From: Mesorhizobium sp. B2-3-12
Lineage (GTDB): Bacteria; Pseudomonadota; Alphaproteobacteria; Rhizobiales; Rhizobiaceae
Length of the DNA: 64,000 nucleotides
Direction of reading: 5' to 3'
Assembly (NCBI RefSeq): GCF_006442205.1
Contig: NZ_VFVR01000007.1
Span: forward strand, 186,001 to 250,000
A program made the translations under genes and the position numbers. Of the stretch, positions 53,810-62,267 are shown in pieces. Position 1 is the first letter of the stretch. Every line of letters begins with the position of its first letter. Below the pieces are notes generated by a model that searched no databases, was not told the DNA's origin, and saw only the letters and a program-made list of their open reading frames with translations.

Positions 53810-54865
53810 TCAAAGCCGGCGGCCTGTCTCTGCGTCAAAGAGATGGATCAGGCTTGGCTCGGCGGCAAGCTTGACGGTGTCGCCCGGCTGGAACGGGTGG
53901 CGCTCCCGGAAATTCGCGACGATCTCTTCACCGCCAGGCGCGCGGCCGATGATCTGCAACTCCGACCCGGTCGGTTCGACGACCGAAATGGTGACGGGGA
54001 AGCCCTGGTCGGAAAGGCGCAGATGCTCTGGCCGGATGCCAAGCACCACCGGACCGTTATTCAGCCCTTTTGGCGCCTGCGGCAAACTCATGGCGATGCC
54101 GCCGCTGCCTTCGAAGCCGCCGGCGCCAATGCGCCCTGTCAGCATGTTCATGGCTGGCGAGCCGATGAACATCGCTACGAAAAGATTGTCGGGACGATCA
54201 TAAAGGTCGAGCGGGCGCCCGATCTGCTCCACATTGCCGTCATGCATGACAACGATCTTGTCGGCCATCGTCATCGCCTCGATCTGGTCGTGAGTTACAT
54301 AGACGGTGGTGGTCTTCAGGCGCTGGTGCAGTTCCTTGATTTCTGCACGCATCTGAACGCGCAGCTTGGCATCGAGATTGGAAAGCGGCTCGTCAAACAA
54401 AAACACCTGCGGGTCGCGCACGATCGCCCGGCCCATGGCCACGCGCTGCCGCTGCCCGCCCGAAAGCTGCCGGGGATAGCGCGACAGCAGCGGCGTGAGG
54501 TTGAGAATCTCCGCGGCGCGCTCGACCTTGGCATCGCTCTCCTGCTTCGAGACACGCTTCAACATCAGGGAGAACGCCATGTTCTCGCGCACCGTCATAT
54601 GCGGATAAAGCGCGTAATTCTGGAACACCATGGCAATGTCGCGCTCTTTCGGCGCGACCGTATTGACAATGCGCCCACCAATGGCGATCTCGCCGCGCGT
54701 GATGCCTTCGAGGCCCGCAATCATGCGCAACAGCGTCGACTTCCCACAGCCCGACGGGCCGACCAGCGTGACGAACTCGCCGTCTTCTATGTCGATGCCG
54801 ACGCCATGCAGAATCTCGGCGGCGCCGAAGGATTTGTAGACATCGCGGATCGCAACGGATGCCAT
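53810..54865 (-). CDS. Sugar ABC transporter ATP-binding protein (UgpC/MalK/MsmX-like)
   Basis: A 351-residue ABC ATPase with a C-terminal TOBE/regulatory domain. Walker A GPSGCGKST is at 36-44, the LSGGQ signature at 134-138 and Walker B ends FLFDEPLSNLDAKL (about 154-166). ATG 54865 has GGAGG upstream; the frame remains open further up but without family similarity. It is the first gene of the operon, so a promoter must lie just upstream, where a LacI-type palindrome is found. Confidence 0.95.
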   Translation of the reverse strand: MASVAIRDVYKSFGAAEILHGVGIDIEDGEFVTLVGPSGCGKSTLLRMIAGLEGITRGEIAIGGRIVNTVAPKERDIAMVFQNYALYPHMTVRENMAFSLMLKRVSKQESDAKVERAAEILNLTPLLSRYPRQLSGGQRQRVAMGRAIVRDPQVFLFDEPLSNLDAKLRVQMRAEIKELHQRLKTTTVYVTHDQIEAMTMADKIVVMHDGNVEQIGRPLDLYDRPDNLFVAMFIGSPAMNMLTGRIGAGGFEGSGGIAMSLPQAPKGLNNGPVVLGIRPEHLRLSDQGFPVTISVVEPTGSELQIIGRAPGGEEIVANFRERHPFQPGDTVKLAAEPSLIHLFDAETGRRL

Positions 54866-54953
54866 CGATTTCCTCCCGAGCGATGCGACGCCCTGCAAGG
54901 AAGACGTCCACTTTACTACGCAGCTTCCAGTCTTGCCGCGTCCTCCATCTGAA

Positions 54954-54969
54954 CTGGTAGCGCTACCAG
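54954..54969. promoter_or_regulatory. LacI-family operator upstream of sugar ABC operon
   Basis: CTGGTAGCGCTACCAG is a perfect 16-bp palindrome with the central CG step typical of LacI/GalR-family operators. It lies about 90 bp upstream of the ATPase start codon. Repression by a sugar-responsive LacI protein is likely; no lacI-type gene is present in this window. Confidence 0.75.
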
Positions 54970-55112
54970 CGGTGCGTGTAAAGCACCGCCGGACATCTCC
55001 CGCAGCCTGATGCCCCTGCTGCCAGTAAGTGCTCGGCGACACCTGCGACTTCACGCAAACTAAGTCAGTTTGCCGGCCCTCATGGAAAGCACCTGAGGAA
55101 GCTTATGTTCCA

Positions 55113-55316
55113 TCATGCGTGCCTCGTCAGGTTCGGTAGGTTGAGCTCGGGCAAGCTGTGCTTCATGGCCGTCTGCGCGGCCAATGCACTGGCCGCTGCC
55201 ACCGCGACAAAGATCAGCCGAAGCGGCACGCTCGCCCATCTGCGTGCGCGCGGGTGCCCGGCACCGGTGCGCTTGCGCCATTGGTTAGAACGATTGCCGT
55301 ATCGGTATTTGTTCAC
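55113..55316 (-). CDS. Possible small basic membrane-associated protein
   Basis: A 67-residue protein from GTG 55316, preceded by a purine-rich GGGAGCGAGGGG stretch. The first half is strongly basic (RSNQWRKRTG, HPRARRW) and is followed by one hydrophobic segment (LRLIFVAVAAASALAA). No domain recognised. The start signal and composition make it plausible, but coding is not proven. Confidence 0.33.
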   Translation of the reverse strand: MNKYRYGNRSNQWRKRTGAGHPRARRWASVPLRLIFVAVAAASALAAQTAMKHSLPELNLPNLTRHA

Positions 55317-55908
55317 GCCCCTCGCTCCCCGAGGTAGGATGCGATTGTTTCTGCCTAGAGTCCAGACGAGCGCTTACAGGGGCCAATTCAGCGCAACCAA
55401 CCTATCCGCCGTTGGGGCGAGACGCGTCAATGGACAGGATGCTGCGCCCTATAATCCGCGATGGAAGCTTGGATGCGGGCTAGTCGCGGCCGGAGGCGCT
55501 TCCATCGCCAGCCCCGGTATCCCTGCCGCACAGGTCATGACCCGACAACTGCCCCTGGTAGAGATCGAAGGTCGTTTGCCGAACTTGCGGTGAGCTTGGC
55601 CGTCAAGATGCTCCAAATCCACTCAACTCTATCGTTCAAAATGGCTGCTCACCGCTGGCATTGGTGTTTCAGCGCGCTCGCGGAAAGAAATATTGGACAA
55701 TGCAGGCATCTGCGGTACAGACTTCGGTGTGCTATTCGACAGCATCAGGACAATTTGGTTCGAAATGGAACTGATCTGCAAGCTGCTGGCGCTCCCGAGT
55801 GTGAGGTACACGCGAGAGCCAATGCTACCGAACAGCTTGCGGGAGAAGACCTCAACCTCGCCAGCCTCACTGCCCGAGGAGCAGAATCGTCAAACGTTCG
55901 AGGTTTAA
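55317..55908. other. Intergenic region, 592 bp, before the polysaccharide locus
   Basis: No supported gene. Short frames on both strands are open but have no recognisable content. This stretch probably contains the promoter of the polysaccharide gene cluster and marks a visible fall in GC content. Confidence 0.45.
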
Positions 55909-57909
55909 GTGCCATCCATCGAACCAGAACATCCCGCAGTCCCTCGTACCGGCATCCGCCGTAACACTGCCCAAGTCATTTCTCGCGTGATAACATTGCG
56001 AGGCTTGGCTCTCGTCCACGATGGCTTAATGGGGGCAATCGCACTGCTCCTGTCGTTCGCATTGCGGTTGGACATGGGAGGCCTTTCACAGAACTTGTGG
56101 ATGTACCTCGCTGCCTCAACGCTCTTCGGATTCATCGTGAGCATTACGGGCTTCTTCCTTGGACTAAATCGCGGCATCTGGCGCTATGCGTCGTTATCTG
56201 ATTTTTTAGCGATTGCGGGCGTAGCGACCGCATCTCTCGCGATTTTTACGGTTGCCGAATTCCTGGTTGCACGGCTGAACTCAATTCCGCGTTCCTCGAT
56301 CATCATCGCATGGGCTTTCACCATCGTGCTTTTGGCCGGGCCTCGCGCCGCATATCGGGCATATCGAAATAGACATGATGTTAGCAGAGGCAAGGCAGCC
56401 CAAGGCGGTGGCAAAAAAGTCCTCTTAATCGGAGCGACCGACAATGCGGAGGCATTCATAAGGACGACCAAAGAGAGAGAAGGCGCAGCTGTCGAGGTGC
56501 TTGCAGTTGTTGACGAGCGCGGCCGTCGAACAGGAAGAGCCATCCGGGGCGTTCCGGTAATAGGTTCGCTAGACAAACTCCCTCAAATATTGGACCGGTT
56601 CGAGGCGCGGGGGCGCCGAGCCGACGCGATAATCCTGACTCGGTCACGTGAGGAGTACCAACGATACGCTAGTCTGGAAGAACTGGTGGACGTGGCGGCG
56701 CAGCACAAGGTTGAGTTGGCGACGATCCCAAATCTTCTCGATATGAAAGGCATTGATGCGAAGATCGAACTTAGACCCATAAAACTGGAGGATCTTCTCC
56801 AGCGTGCGCCCGTGAGATTAGACAGGGGCAGAATTGCCTCGATGGTTGTCGGCAGAAATGTGATGATCACTGGAGCCGGCGGTTCAATAGGGTCAGAGTT
56901 GGCGAGGCAGGTTGCCGAATTGAACCCGATGAACCTCGTTCTGGTGGACGCCAACGAATACGCGCTCTACTGCATCAAGTCCGAGATGACCCAGGTGCGC
57001 CCAGGCGCATCCATCCATGCCGTGCTTTGCAACGTCCGTGAGAGGGACGCGATTAGCAACGTGGTGGAAACCTATGCGCCGAATCTGATCTTCCACGCAG
57101 CTGCTCTGAAGCACGTTCCTATGGTTGAGGCTCAACCAATCGAAGGCATTTTCACCAATGTGATTGGCACCCGGAATGTAGCCGACGCGGCGCTCCGCTC
57201 TAGGGTCTCGAAGATGATCATGGTGTCGACAGACAAAGCCGTTAACCCGGCAAACGTTATGGGAGCCACGAAACGCATGGCGGAGATGTATTGCCAGGCG
57301 ATGGACATCGACCAGACTACGTGCACCACGCGATTTACGACGGTCCGGTTTGGAAACGTCTTGGGATCGGCCGGCTCAGTAGTTCCTCTTTTCGAGCAGC
57401 AGATAAAAACCGGAGGCCCCGTGACGGTAACTCATCCGGACATAGTTCGCTTCTTCATGACCATCCCTGAAGCGTGCCTTTTGGTCCTGCAGGCAGCGGC
57501 TCATGATGCGGACGAGGCCAAAGAGCGGGGCCGAATTTTTGTTCTGGACATGGGTTCCCCCGTTAAGATCGTCGACCTCGCGCGCAATCTTATCCGGCTC
57601 TCAGGACGACGGCCCGATAAGGACATTCAGATCGTGTACACTGGGTTGCGTCCCGGAGAGAAGCTCTACGAGGAGCTGTTCGATCTGAACGAGCCGCTGA
57701 GCGGCACCACATCGCCGGGGGTGCTGGCCGCGTCAGCACGATCAATTAAGCGCGCCGTAATCGTGCGCATCTTTGATGAGATGCAGCGCATGATTGATGC
57801 GCAGGATGTCGAAGGCGCGCTAAGGCTTCTCCAGTCGACGGTGCCTGAGTTTATGCTGGGGGCCGATATTCTCACGACTATGGGCAGAGCGCGCGCTCTA
57901 CAGCAATGA
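55909..57909 (+). CDS. Membrane-bound nucleotide-sugar 4,6-dehydratase (CapD/WbpM/PglF-like)
   Basis: A 666-residue protein: four N-terminal membrane helices (about residues 30-150), a CoA-binding-like Rossmann domain (KKVLLIGATDNAE) and a C-terminal SDR domain starting MITGAGGSIGSELAR. The active site has STDK (440-443) and M451-x3-K455 instead of YxxxK, as in WbpM/PglF. GTG 55909 has GAGG five bases upstream. The family converts UDP-GlcNAc to a 4-keto-6-deoxy sugar, usually the first step towards QuiNAc, FucNAc or bacillosamine. Its stop overlaps the next gene (ATGA). Confidence 0.93.
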   Translation: MPSIEPEHPAVPRTGIRRNTAQVISRVITLRGLALVHDGLMGAIALLLSFALRLDMGGLSQNLWMYLAASTLFGFIVSITGFFLGLNRGIWRYASLSDFLAIAGVATASLAIFTVAEFLVARLNSIPRSSIIIAWAFTIVLLAGPRAAYRAYRNRHDVSRGKAAQGGGKKVLLIGATDNAEAFIRTTKEREGAAVEVLAVVDERGRRTGRAIRGVPVIGSLDKLPQILDRFEARGRRADAIILTRSREEYQRYASLEELVDVAAQHKVELATIPNLLDMKGIDAKIELRPIKLEDLLQRAPVRLDRGRIASMVVGRNVMITGAGGSIGSELARQVAELNPMNLVLVDANEYALYCIKSEMTQVRPGASIHAVLCNVRERDAISNVVETYAPNLIFHAAALKHVPMVEAQPIEGIFTNVIGTRNVADAALRSRVSKMIMVSTDKAVNPANVMGATKRMAEMYCQAMDIDQTTCTTRFTTVRFGNVLGSAGSVVPLFEQQIKTGGPVTVTHPDIVRFFMTIPEACLLVLQAAAHDADEAKERGRIFVLDMGSPVKIVDLARNLIRLSGRRPDKDIQIVYTGLRPGEKLYEELFDLNEPLSGTTSPGVLAASARSIKRAVIVRIFDEMQRMIDAQDVEGALRLLQSTVPEFMLGADILTTMGRARALQQ

Positions 57910-59204
57910 ATCTCATTAGCCCGGCACCGGAGGACAGCCTGGAAGACGGTGACTTAGCCGGTGAGAGATTGCGGGTGCTCGTAATCAGTCAGCACTTTTG
58001 GCCCGAGAGCTTCAGAATTAACGAGGTTGTTGAGTCGCTGCGGCTAGAAGGTTGCGATGTCGAGGTCCTATCTGGTCAGCCAAACTACCCGGCCGGCAAG
58101 GTTTTCGGCGGATACAGCGCTTTCAACTTTGGAACCGAATGGCATCCTTCAGGGTATGCGATTCATCGGGTGCCGGTGGTGCCTCGTGGTGGCGGCGGAG
58201 GAACCCGGCGAATCTTCAATTACTTTTCCTTCGTTGTCCTGGGAGGAATGCTTGGCCCATACCTAACAAGGTCGAAGCGATATGATGTCGTTTTTGTGTA
58301 CGCGATCTCACCCATACTGCAGGGCCTAGTGGGCGCCGTTTTCCGGCACATCAAAGGCGCCGCTCATGTCATTTGGGTGCAAGATTTGTGGCCAGAGAGT
58401 CTCGAGGAGACGGGATTCATCAAGAACGGATGGGCGCTGGCAGCGGTCGGACGGCTGACACTTTTCATTTACAGGCGAGCCGACCTTCTGTTGACGCAGT
58501 CTCGCGGCTTTATCGAACAAATTAGACTAGTCGTTGGTGACAGTGTGCCGATCGCCTATCATCCAAACCCGGGTGACATGTTGCTCGGCGAAAACGTTTC
58601 CCACGAGAGTTCGTCACTAAAACTCCCTGCGGGCTTCAACGTCGTGTTCGCCGGCAACTTGGGAACAGCTCAAGCCTTGGAAACCGTGTTAGACGCAGCA
58701 AGCTTCATCCACGATTCCGAGATACGAATCATCCTTGTGGGCAGCGGCAGCCGATCCGAGTGGCTTCGACAACAAATCGAGCGCCGGCGGTTGACGAATG
58801 TGATGTTAGCCGGGCGATTTCCACCTGAGGTAATGCCGAAAATCTTCGAACAATCATCGGCACTCCTCGTGACCCTGAAACGGTCGTCCGCCCTCAGCCT
58901 AACCATTCCAAGCAAAATTCCCAGTTATCTTGCGGCGGGGCGCCCGATCATCGCCTGTATAGATGGCGAAGCTGCAGATATTATTCGAGAAGCCAGCGCT
59001 GGGATAACGACTCCCGCAGAAGATCCAGTGCGTCTGGCCGACGCCATAACGGGCCTAAAGAACATGTCTCAAGAGTCGAGGGATCGCATGGGGAAGGCGG
59101 GGCGAGAGTACTTCAATTCGCATTTCGCGCCCGCGCCCTTGGCACGGGAACTTATCAACCATTTTCGAAACGCCCTTGCCAGGCACGGGCGTACCCGCCG
59201 GTGA
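57906..59204 (+). CDS. Glycosyltransferase family 4, WbuB-like
   Basis: A 432-residue GT-B fold glycosyltransferase. The N-terminal half has ISQHFWPESFRINEV and the GQPNYPAG motif characteristic of the WbuB group, and the C-terminal half carries the nucleotide-sugar region VFAGNLGTAQALE and the IPSKIPSYLAAGRPI block with the donor-binding Pro/Lys. WbuB transfers an L-FucNAc residue in E. coli O26/O172-type antigens. Context with genes for a 6-deoxy-L-hexosamine supports that role. Confidence 0.88.
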   Translation: MNLISPAPEDSLEDGDLAGERLRVLVISQHFWPESFRINEVVESLRLEGCDVEVLSGQPNYPAGKVFGGYSAFNFGTEWHPSGYAIHRVPVVPRGGGGGTRRIFNYFSFVVLGGMLGPYLTRSKRYDVVFVYAISPILQGLVGAVFRHIKGAAHVIWVQDLWPESLEETGFIKNGWALAAVGRLTLFIYRRADLLLTQSRGFIEQIRLVVGDSVPIAYHPNPGDMLLGENVSHESSSLKLPAGFNVVFAGNLGTAQALETVLDAASFIHDSEIRIILVGSGSRSEWLRQQIERRRLTNVMLAGRFPPEVMPKIFEQSSALLVTLKRSSALSLTIPSKIPSYLAAGRPIIACIDGEAADIIREASAGITTPAEDPVRLADAITGLKNMSQESRDRMGKAGREYFNSHFAPAPLARELINHFRNALARHGRTRR

Positions 59205-59221
59205 CGTAGGAAGATTGAACA

Positions 59222-60094
59222 ATGAAAAGTCACACTCGGAACAACCTGCTAGTGCTCGGCGCCACCGGCATGCTGGGCAACGCGGTTTTCAGAGTGTTCT
59301 CGGGCAGCCCTCAATACCTCACTTTCGGTTCAACCCGTTCGTCATCACATCACCAGCTATTTTCGGAGCAAGTGCGCGGAAATTTGATCAGTCTAACCGA
59401 CGCGGAGAACGCCGACGCACTCGCCAAACTTTTTGCTGAGGTGGCGCCCGATGTCGTCATAAATTGCATAGGCGTCGTCAAACAACTTTCGTCAGCAAAC
59501 GATCCCCTTGCCGCAATCCCCATCAACTCGATATTGCCGCATAGACTAGCACGTCTCTGCCGCATCGCGAACGCCCGACTCATTCACATAAGCACCGACT
59601 GCGTCTTCGATGGCGCGCAAGGCAATTACAATGAGATCGCTCGCCCCAATGCACATGATCTCTACGGAAGGAGCAAGTTGCTTGGTGAGGTCGACTACGA
59701 GAACGCGATAACCTTGCGCACTTCGATCATCGGTCGGGAGTTGAACAGCTCCCATAGCTTGATCGACTGGTTTTTGCGTCAAAACGGGAGTGTCAAGGGC
59801 TTCAAGCGGGCAATCTTTTCCGGTTTGCCTACGGCCGAGCTAGCCCGGGTCATTCGCGACTTCGTACTTCCAAACCCTTCCCTCAGGGGGCTCTATCACG
59901 TGTCGGCCGAGCCAATCAGCAAATACGATCTCCTCACGATGGTCGCGGAAAGCTACAGGAAAGAGATTCGGATTGAGCCCGACCACGAACTGACTATCGA
60001 TCGATCACTGGATTCGTCGCGCTTTCGCCAAGCTACCGGCTACGACCCACCGAAGTGGCCTGATCTCGTTCGTGCAATGCGTGATTTCGGCTAA
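59222..60094 (+). CDS. SDR family reductase, RmlD/WbvR-like
   Basis: A 290-residue short-chain dehydrogenase similar to dTDP-4-dehydrorhamnose reductase. The N-terminus is VLGATGMLGNAVF (NAD(P) motif), the catalytic Tyr and Lys are Y148 and K152 in DLYGRSK, and STDCVFDG gives the Ser/Thr. It has no C-terminal cupin, unlike CapF/WbjC/FnlB reductases of about 370 residues. It should reduce the 4-keto intermediate made by the WbjB-like enzyme. ATG 59222 follows the glycosyltransferase by 17 bp. Confidence 0.88.
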   Translation: MKSHTRNNLLVLGATGMLGNAVFRVFSGSPQYLTFGSTRSSSHHQLFSEQVRGNLISLTDAENADALAKLFAEVAPDVVINCIGVVKQLSSANDPLAAIPINSILPHRLARLCRIANARLIHISTDCVFDGAQGNYNEIARPNAHDLYGRSKLLGEVDYENAITLRTSIIGRELNSSHSLIDWFLRQNGSVKGFKRAIFSGLPTAELARVIRDFVLPNPSLRGLYHVSAEPISKYDLLTMVAESYRKEIRIEPDHELTIDRSLDSSRFRQATGYDPPKWPDLVRAMRDFG

Positions 60095-60110
60095 TTAAAG
60101 AGTCAAACCA

Positions 60111-61121
60111 ATGTTTTCCAATAAAACGCTTCTCATAACGGGAGGCACTGGGTCGTTCGGGAATGCTGTTCTCTCCAGGCTATTGCAGAGCGATTTTGCA
60201 GAAATCAGGATTTTCAGTCGTGACGAGAAGAAGCAAGAGGATATGCGCATTCTTTTGCGGGATGACCGCCTAAAGTTTTATATTGGCGACGTTCGGGATT
60301 ATCGCGCAGTTGATGATGCTGTTCGCGGATCCCACTACATTTTCCATGCCGCAGCGTTAAAGCAAGTTCCGTCTTGCGAATTTTATCCCATGGAAGCGAT
60401 TAAGACTAACGTGCTTGGGGCGGAAAATGTGCTGCGTGCAGCGATCAGCCACGGTGTTCAGCGGTGCGTCGTTCTTAGCACGGACAAGGCGGTGTACCCA
60501 GTAAACGCGATGGGCATGTCCAAAGCACTTATGGAAAAGGTGATGATCGCCAAATCACGCCTAAGCGAGTCCGTGAAGACAGTGGTCTGCGCGACTCGTT
60601 ATGGCAACGTCATGGCTTCACGGGGCTCGGTGATCCCGCTCTTTCTCGATCAGCTTTTGCATGGCCAGCCGTTGACGGTGACCGACCCCAACATGACGCG
60701 GTTCCTCATGTCCCTAGATGAATCCGTGGATTTGGTCCTGTATGCATTCGAGCACGCGCAACCGGGCGATATTTTCGTTCAAAAGGCGCCGGCATCGACG
60801 GTTGGAGTTTTGGCAGAAGCGATGCGTGAGCTGCTCGGCCGTCACAACCCAATCAAAATTATTGGTACCCGGCACGGCGAAAAGCTGTTTGAATCATTGG
60901 TATCTCGCGAGGAAATGGTTCGCGCCGAGGACCTCGGAAATTACTATCGAATTCCGGCGGACTCTAGGGATCTAAACTATGACAAGTATTTTGTAGAGGG
61001 GGAGCGGGAGGTTTCAGAACTCGAAGACTACACGTCTCACAACACGGTTCGACTCGGCATCCCGGAAGTCAAAGAGCTCCTGATGCGCCTTAACCTGATC
61101 AAAGAGGCCGCCCGTGCTTAA
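60111..61121 (+). CDS. UDP-GlcNAc 4,6-dehydratase/5-epimerase (WbjB/CapE/FnlA-like)
   Basis: A 336-residue soluble SDR enzyme starting LLITGGTGSFGNAVL. The FSRDEKKQEDMR block and the STDKAVYPVNAMGMSK motif (M134-x3-K138) identify the CapE/WbjB group, which removes C6-O, makes a 4-ketone and inverts C5 and C3 of UDP-GlcNAc. It is 16 bp after the reductase gene and overlaps the 2-epimerase gene by 8 bp. It feeds the UDP-2-acetamido-2,6-dideoxy-L-hexose pathway. Confidence 0.93.
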   Translation: MFSNKTLLITGGTGSFGNAVLSRLLQSDFAEIRIFSRDEKKQEDMRILLRDDRLKFYIGDVRDYRAVDDAVRGSHYIFHAAALKQVPSCEFYPMEAIKTNVLGAENVLRAAISHGVQRCVVLSTDKAVYPVNAMGMSKALMEKVMIAKSRLSESVKTVVCATRYGNVMASRGSVIPLFLDQLLHGQPLTVTDPNMTRFLMSLDESVDLVLYAFEHAQPGDIFVQKAPASTVGVLAEAMRELLGRHNPIKIIGTRHGEKLFESLVSREEMVRAEDLGNYYRIPADSRDLNYDKYFVEGEREVSELEDYTSHNTVRLGIPEVKELLMRLNLIKEAARA

Positions 61122-62238
61122 GGTGATGACAATCGTCGGCACCCGACCTGAGATCATACGGCTGTCCCGGGTCATCGCCAAGTTCGATGAAAACTTTGAG
61201 CACACCCTGGTGCACACGGGGCAAAATTTCGACTATGAGCTAAACGAGATTTTCTTCTCGGAACTTGGGATCCGTTCGCCTGACGTTTTCCTCGATGCTG
61301 CGGGAAAATCTGCGGCCGAAACAATTGGGCAGGTGATCATATCGGCCGACGGAGCTTTCGAAACACATCGCCCAGATGCGGTGTTGGTTCTGGGAGACAC
61401 GAATAGCTGCCTGGCGGCCATACCAGCAAAGAGACGCAAGATACCTATCTTTCACATGGAAGCTGGGAATCGCTGCTTCGATTTCCGTGTGCCGGAGGAG
61501 ATAAACCGCCGGATCGTCGATCATACGTCCGACATCAACCTCGCTTACAGCCAGATTGCTCGCGACTACCTGCTCCGGGAAGGCTTGCCACCCGATCAGA
61601 TAATAGTGACGGGTAGCCCAATGCGCGAGGTGCTTGAGTACTATCGCGGCGCAATCGATGCGTCGGATGTGCTGAAGCTCCTTGGGCTTTCCGAGGGGAA
61701 ATTCTTTGTCGTCAGCGCACACCGTGAAGAGAATGTTGATGCGCCTGACCGATTGAAAAAATTACTCGATATCATCAACGGGATCGCTGAAAGGTACGAG
61801 GTGCCCGTGATTGTATCGACCCCCCCCCGGCCCCGAAAGCGCTTGGATGCTCTCGCGGCCCAAAGCAACCCGAATGTGCAGTTCGAGAAGCCTTTCGGCT
61901 TTCTCGACTATGTGAAACTTCAGAGTTCCGCCCGAGCGGTGCTGTCTGACAGCGGGACAATCACGGAAGAGAGCGCGATCCTCAACTTCCCTGCTTTAAA
62001 TTTACGCGAGACCCATGAACGTCCCGAAGGGTTCGAAGAAGCTTCGGTGATGATGGTGGGGCTAGAACTCGAACGCGTGCTTGATGGCCTTAAAATTCTT
62101 GAAGGCCAACCGCACGGCGTGGACAGATTGCTTCATCTGCCAAGCGACTATCGCCCGGTCAACGTGTCCGAGAAGGTGGTGCGAATTGTCCTAAGCTATA
62201 CCGATTTCGTGAATAGGCGGACCTGGAGAAAGCAGTAG
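61114..62238 (+). CDS. UDP-N-acetylglucosamine 2-epimerase family (WbjD/CapG/FnlC-like)
   Basis: A 374-residue GT-B fold epimerase. Family motifs GTRPEIIRLSRVI, HTGQNFDYELNEIFF, HMEAGNRCFD and SAHREENVD are all present. GTG 61114 is used, with GAGG upstream; ATG 61126 is an alternative. The gene directly follows and overlaps the WbjB-like gene. It would invert C2 of the UDP-6-deoxy-L-sugar as the last step of activated-sugar synthesis. The HREEN motif and the Glu at EEINRR match active enzymes. Confidence 0.92.
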   Translation: MLKVMTIVGTRPEIIRLSRVIAKFDENFEHTLVHTGQNFDYELNEIFFSELGIRSPDVFLDAAGKSAAETIGQVIISADGAFETHRPDAVLVLGDTNSCLAAIPAKRRKIPIFHMEAGNRCFDFRVPEEINRRIVDHTSDINLAYSQIARDYLLREGLPPDQIIVTGSPMREVLEYYRGAIDASDVLKLLGLSEGKFFVVSAHREENVDAPDRLKKLLDIINGIAERYEVPVIVSTPPRPRKRLDALAAQSNPNVQFEKPFGFLDYVKLQSSARAVLSDSGTITEESAILNFPALNLRETHERPEGFEEASVMMVGLELERVLDGLKILEGQPHGVDRLLHLPSDYRPVNVSEKVVRIVLSYTDFVNRRTWRKQ

Positions 62239-62239
62239 G

Positions 62240-62262
62240 AAGCGGCGCAATAAATGCCGCTT
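62240..62262. terminator. Convergent terminator hairpin
   Basis: AAGCGGC (62240-62246) and GCCGCTT (62256-62262) form a perfect 7-bp stem with a 9-nt loop between the convergent 2-epimerase and polymerase genes. No T-run is visible, so it is a candidate only. Confidence 0.42.
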
Positions 62263-62267
62263 GCCGC

